Origin: Rubrobacteraceae bacterium
Lineage (GTDB): Bacteria > Actinomycetota > Rubrobacteria > Rubrobacterales > Rubrobacteraceae
Assembly: GCA_013698525.1 (NCBI GenBank)
Contig: JACCSM010000538.1
Span: 1 to 5,615 of the forward strand
Direction: 5' to 3'
DNA length: 5,615 nt
Part shown: one piece after another, positions 4,626 through 5,615 of the stretch
Layout of the letters: the number at the start of each line of letters is the position of its first letter
How positions within the stretch are numbered: position 1 is the first letter of the stretch
Notes under the pieces: model-generated
Told to the model about the DNA's origin: nothing
The model's database searches: none
What the model saw: the letters and a program-made list of their open reading frames with translations, nothing else
Program-made: the position numbers and the translations under genes

Positions 4626-4886
4626 ATGACCAGGAACGACCCACAAGTGCCCCGCGTCGCAGACCAACAGTTCGACCTCGTACCCATCCCGGAGGATATT
4701 CCGGAGCTTGGTATCGAGGCAGGGTATCTGGGGACCGTCGATCATATCTACCCCGTCGGAGGCGAAGCCGGGCAGGGGCTCTACGTCGAGGTCAGCCGCC
4801 CCGATGGCACCACGATAGGTTTCACGCAACTCGAGGCCGACGAAGAGGGCGCCTGGCACGTGATGACCTACACTCCTTTCGACTGA
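4626..4886 (+). CDS. DUF4926 protein, second (paralogous) copy
   Basis: The product is 86 residues. It shares with the first copy the string IPEDxPELGxEAGxxGT (residues 21-37 here), the strand LYVEVSRPDGTTIGFTQLEA, and an ending in TPF. It differs by a short insert (VGGEAGQG at 44-51) and by its N-terminus. The gene starts ATG two bases after the previous TAG with no ribosome site, which indicates translational coupling. The pair arose by tandem duplication and has since diverged in loops, as expected if the copies recognise different partners. This is an inference from sequence pattern only. Confidence 0.85.
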   Translation: MTRNDPQVPRVADQQFDLVPIPEDIPELGIEAGYLGTVDHIYPVGGEAGQGLYVEVSRPDGTTIGFTQLEADEEGAWHVMTYTPFD

Positions 4887-4945
4887 GCAAAGCCACCTTC
4901 GCCCCTTCGTTCCAATCGCAATCTCTATCATGCAAGACCGCGACA

Positions 4946-4978
4946 GACCCGAACTCGCTCGAGTGGGTTAGAAGGGTC
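4946..4978 (+). terminator. Nested inverted repeats between operons (terminator or operator candidate)
   Basis: GACCC (4946-4950) can pair with GGGTC (4974-4978), enclosing ACTCG (4953-4957) and CGAGT (4960-4964) around a two-base loop. It lies 60 bases after the DUF4926 stop and about 40 before the next -10 box. There is no T-run, so termination is uncertain; binding by the downstream antitoxin is an alternative. Confidence 0.25.
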
Positions 4979-5016
4979 GAGGAGGGTTGATAGTGCTGCC
5001 TGGTATCGCTGGACGG

Positions 5017-5022
5017 TACAAT
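5017..5022 (+). promoter_or_regulatory. -10 box for the HicB/VapB-VapC operon
   Basis: TACAAT stands 23 bases before ATG 5046, leaving a short leader of about 15-17 bases. A TTGATA at 4987-4992 is too far (24-bp spacer) to be its usual -35. Confidence 0.45.
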
Positions 5023-5045
5023 AAGCTGCGCGTAGAAGTGCAGAC

Positions 5046-5435
5046 ATGAAGAACGATGGGGTACAGGTGCAGCAGTTCGCGGTAATAGTGAAGCCAAACC
5101 CGGAGGATGGCGGTTACATCGCCACCGTGCCCGGCCACCCGCACATAGTGGGCCAGGGAGAGACCGAAGAAGCGGCCCTAGAGGATGCGAGGATAGCCCT
5201 CGAGTCAACACCCGAAGCCGGAGAGGCTGAGACCACAAACGACGCAGAAGATCCAGAAGGCACGCCACATCCGTTCGATTCTCGCCCGGCCCTGGAAGCA
5301 CTCGCAAGCGAGCAAGGGGTCGAACCTGTCGACGACTTCGATGCCCTGCTCGGCGACTTCTGGCCTGACGATGAGAGCGCGGACGAGTTCGTCCTCACAC
5401 TCCGCGAGTGGCGCCGCGACGGTATGGGCGCCTAG
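5046..5435 (+). CDS. Composite antitoxin: HicB-like N-terminus, VapB-like PIN-binding tail
   Basis: The protein has 129 residues in three parts. About 9-55 is a HicB-type fold: FAVIVKPNPEDGGYIATVPG, then a GQGETEEAALEDARIALES helix. About 56-92 is an acidic, proline-containing linker (EAGEAETTNDAEDPEGTP). About 93-126 is an acidic-aromatic tail, PVDDFDALLGDFWPDDESAD then EFVLTLREWRRDG. Tails of this F-W-P-x-D/E-E-S type belong, in my recollection, to antitoxins of VapC toxins. The next gene, 13 bases on, is a VapC and not a HicA, which fits the tail rather than the head. ATG 5046 is the first start and is preceded by weak AGAAGTG. By family analogy it binds and inhibits the toxin and may repress its own promoter, although HicB heads alone do not always bind DNA. 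Confidence 0.8.
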   Translation: MKNDGVQVQQFAVIVKPNPEDGGYIATVPGHPHIVGQGETEEAALEDARIALESTPEAGEAETTNDAEDPEGTPHPFDSRPALEALASEQGVEPVDDFDALLGDFWPDDESADEFVLTLREWRRDGMGA

Positions 5436-5448
5436 AAAGCCCCTATAG

Positions 5449-5615
5449 GTGTCCTCTGCGCCGGCCTCCGCAGTAGTCGTGGACACCGACGTTGTGTCCT
5501 ATCTCTTCAAAGGCGATTCTCGCGCCGAGGCTTACCGTCCCCACCTGACCGGCAGGCTCCTGGTAGTCTCCTTCATGACGGTCGCCGAGCTAGACCGGTG
5601 GGCGCTCGAACGCGA
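5449..5615 (+). CDS. VapC-type PIN-domain toxin (partial, runs off the right edge)
   Basis: Fifty-five residues are visible from GTG 5449, the first start after an in-frame TAG at 5446-5448. The PIN N-terminus AVVVDTDVVSYLFKGDSRAE is unmistakable: a strand followed by D12-T-D14. It is followed by LLVVSFMTVAELDRWALER with the conserved active-site Glu at E47 (F-M-T-V-A-E-L). This is the VapC branch of PIN ribonucleases, metal-dependent enzymes cutting RNA, often tRNA or rRNA. It differs from the COG1569-type PIN at the left of the window. The ribosome site is poor, so translation probably depends on the antitoxin gene 13 bases upstream. A GTG at 5479 would remove part of the first strand and is less likely. 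The C-terminal acidic residues lie beyond the window. Confidence 0.85.
   Translation, partial: MSSAPASAVVVDTDVVSYLFKGDSRAEAYRPHLTGRLLVVSFMTVAELDRWALER

Noticed and set aside
4620..5307. Minus-strand frames of 103 and 161 residues over the second DUF4926 copy and the HicB-like gene
   Set aside because: Antisense shadows of well-supported plus-strand genes.
1..5615. CRISPR array or complete insertion sequence
   Set aside because: No regularly spaced repeats, no transposase frame with a recognisable DDE or HUH core, and no terminal inverted repeats with target duplication could be found by eye.

Overview
The window reads as a gene-poor, rearranged accessory region of a GC-rich bacterium, most likely an actinobacterium. 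Rubrobacter-like is my best guess, from codon use, the high density of small toxin-antitoxin genes, and several short ORFs with TANAAT-type -10 boxes almost touching the ATG. This is inference from gene content; no taxonomic marker gene is present.

Layout. 1-466: the end of something to the left (a possible C-terminal CDS fragment ending at 97), then sequence with no convincing gene. 467-510: the 3' part of a tRNA-Thr(CGT) with its 5' half absent, which looks like the attachment-site scar of an integrated element lying to the left. 663-1411 (minus strand): a type II toxin-antitoxin pair, a ribbon-helix-helix antitoxin followed by a COG1569-type PIN toxin. The toxin reading frame has no ATG/GTG/TTG at its expected N-terminus. 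1476-1795 (plus): a decayed remnant of the C-terminal winged-helix part of an AlbA_2-type ATP-binding regulator, with a stop, an internal deletion and a frameshift. 1796-2222: no gene, but a strong hairpin. 2223-3235 (minus): a SEC-C zinc-motif protein, preceded by and nearly fused to an uncharacterised reading frame that also lacks a normal start. 3239-3430 (plus): a possible two-helix membrane protein.

3514-4886 (plus) is the most coherent locus: a Phd-like/DUF433 antitoxin-type protein, overlapped by a DUF6883 protein, then two tandem, clearly paralogous DUF4926 proteins. Two well-placed -10 boxes suggest leaderless transcripts for the first and third genes. 5017-5615 holds another toxin-antitoxin operon. 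Its antitoxin joins a HicB-like N-terminal domain to a VapB-like PIN-binding tail, followed by a VapC PIN toxin that runs off the right edge.

How they may work together: the two PIN modules are autonomous stability or stress-response cassettes. The DUF433-DUF6883-DUF4926-DUF4926 block has the architecture of a toxin-antitoxin-like unit in which DUF6883 occupies the slot normally held by a PIN-like DUF5615 toxin. This is the best candidate here for an undescribed system. Everything about its function is inference.
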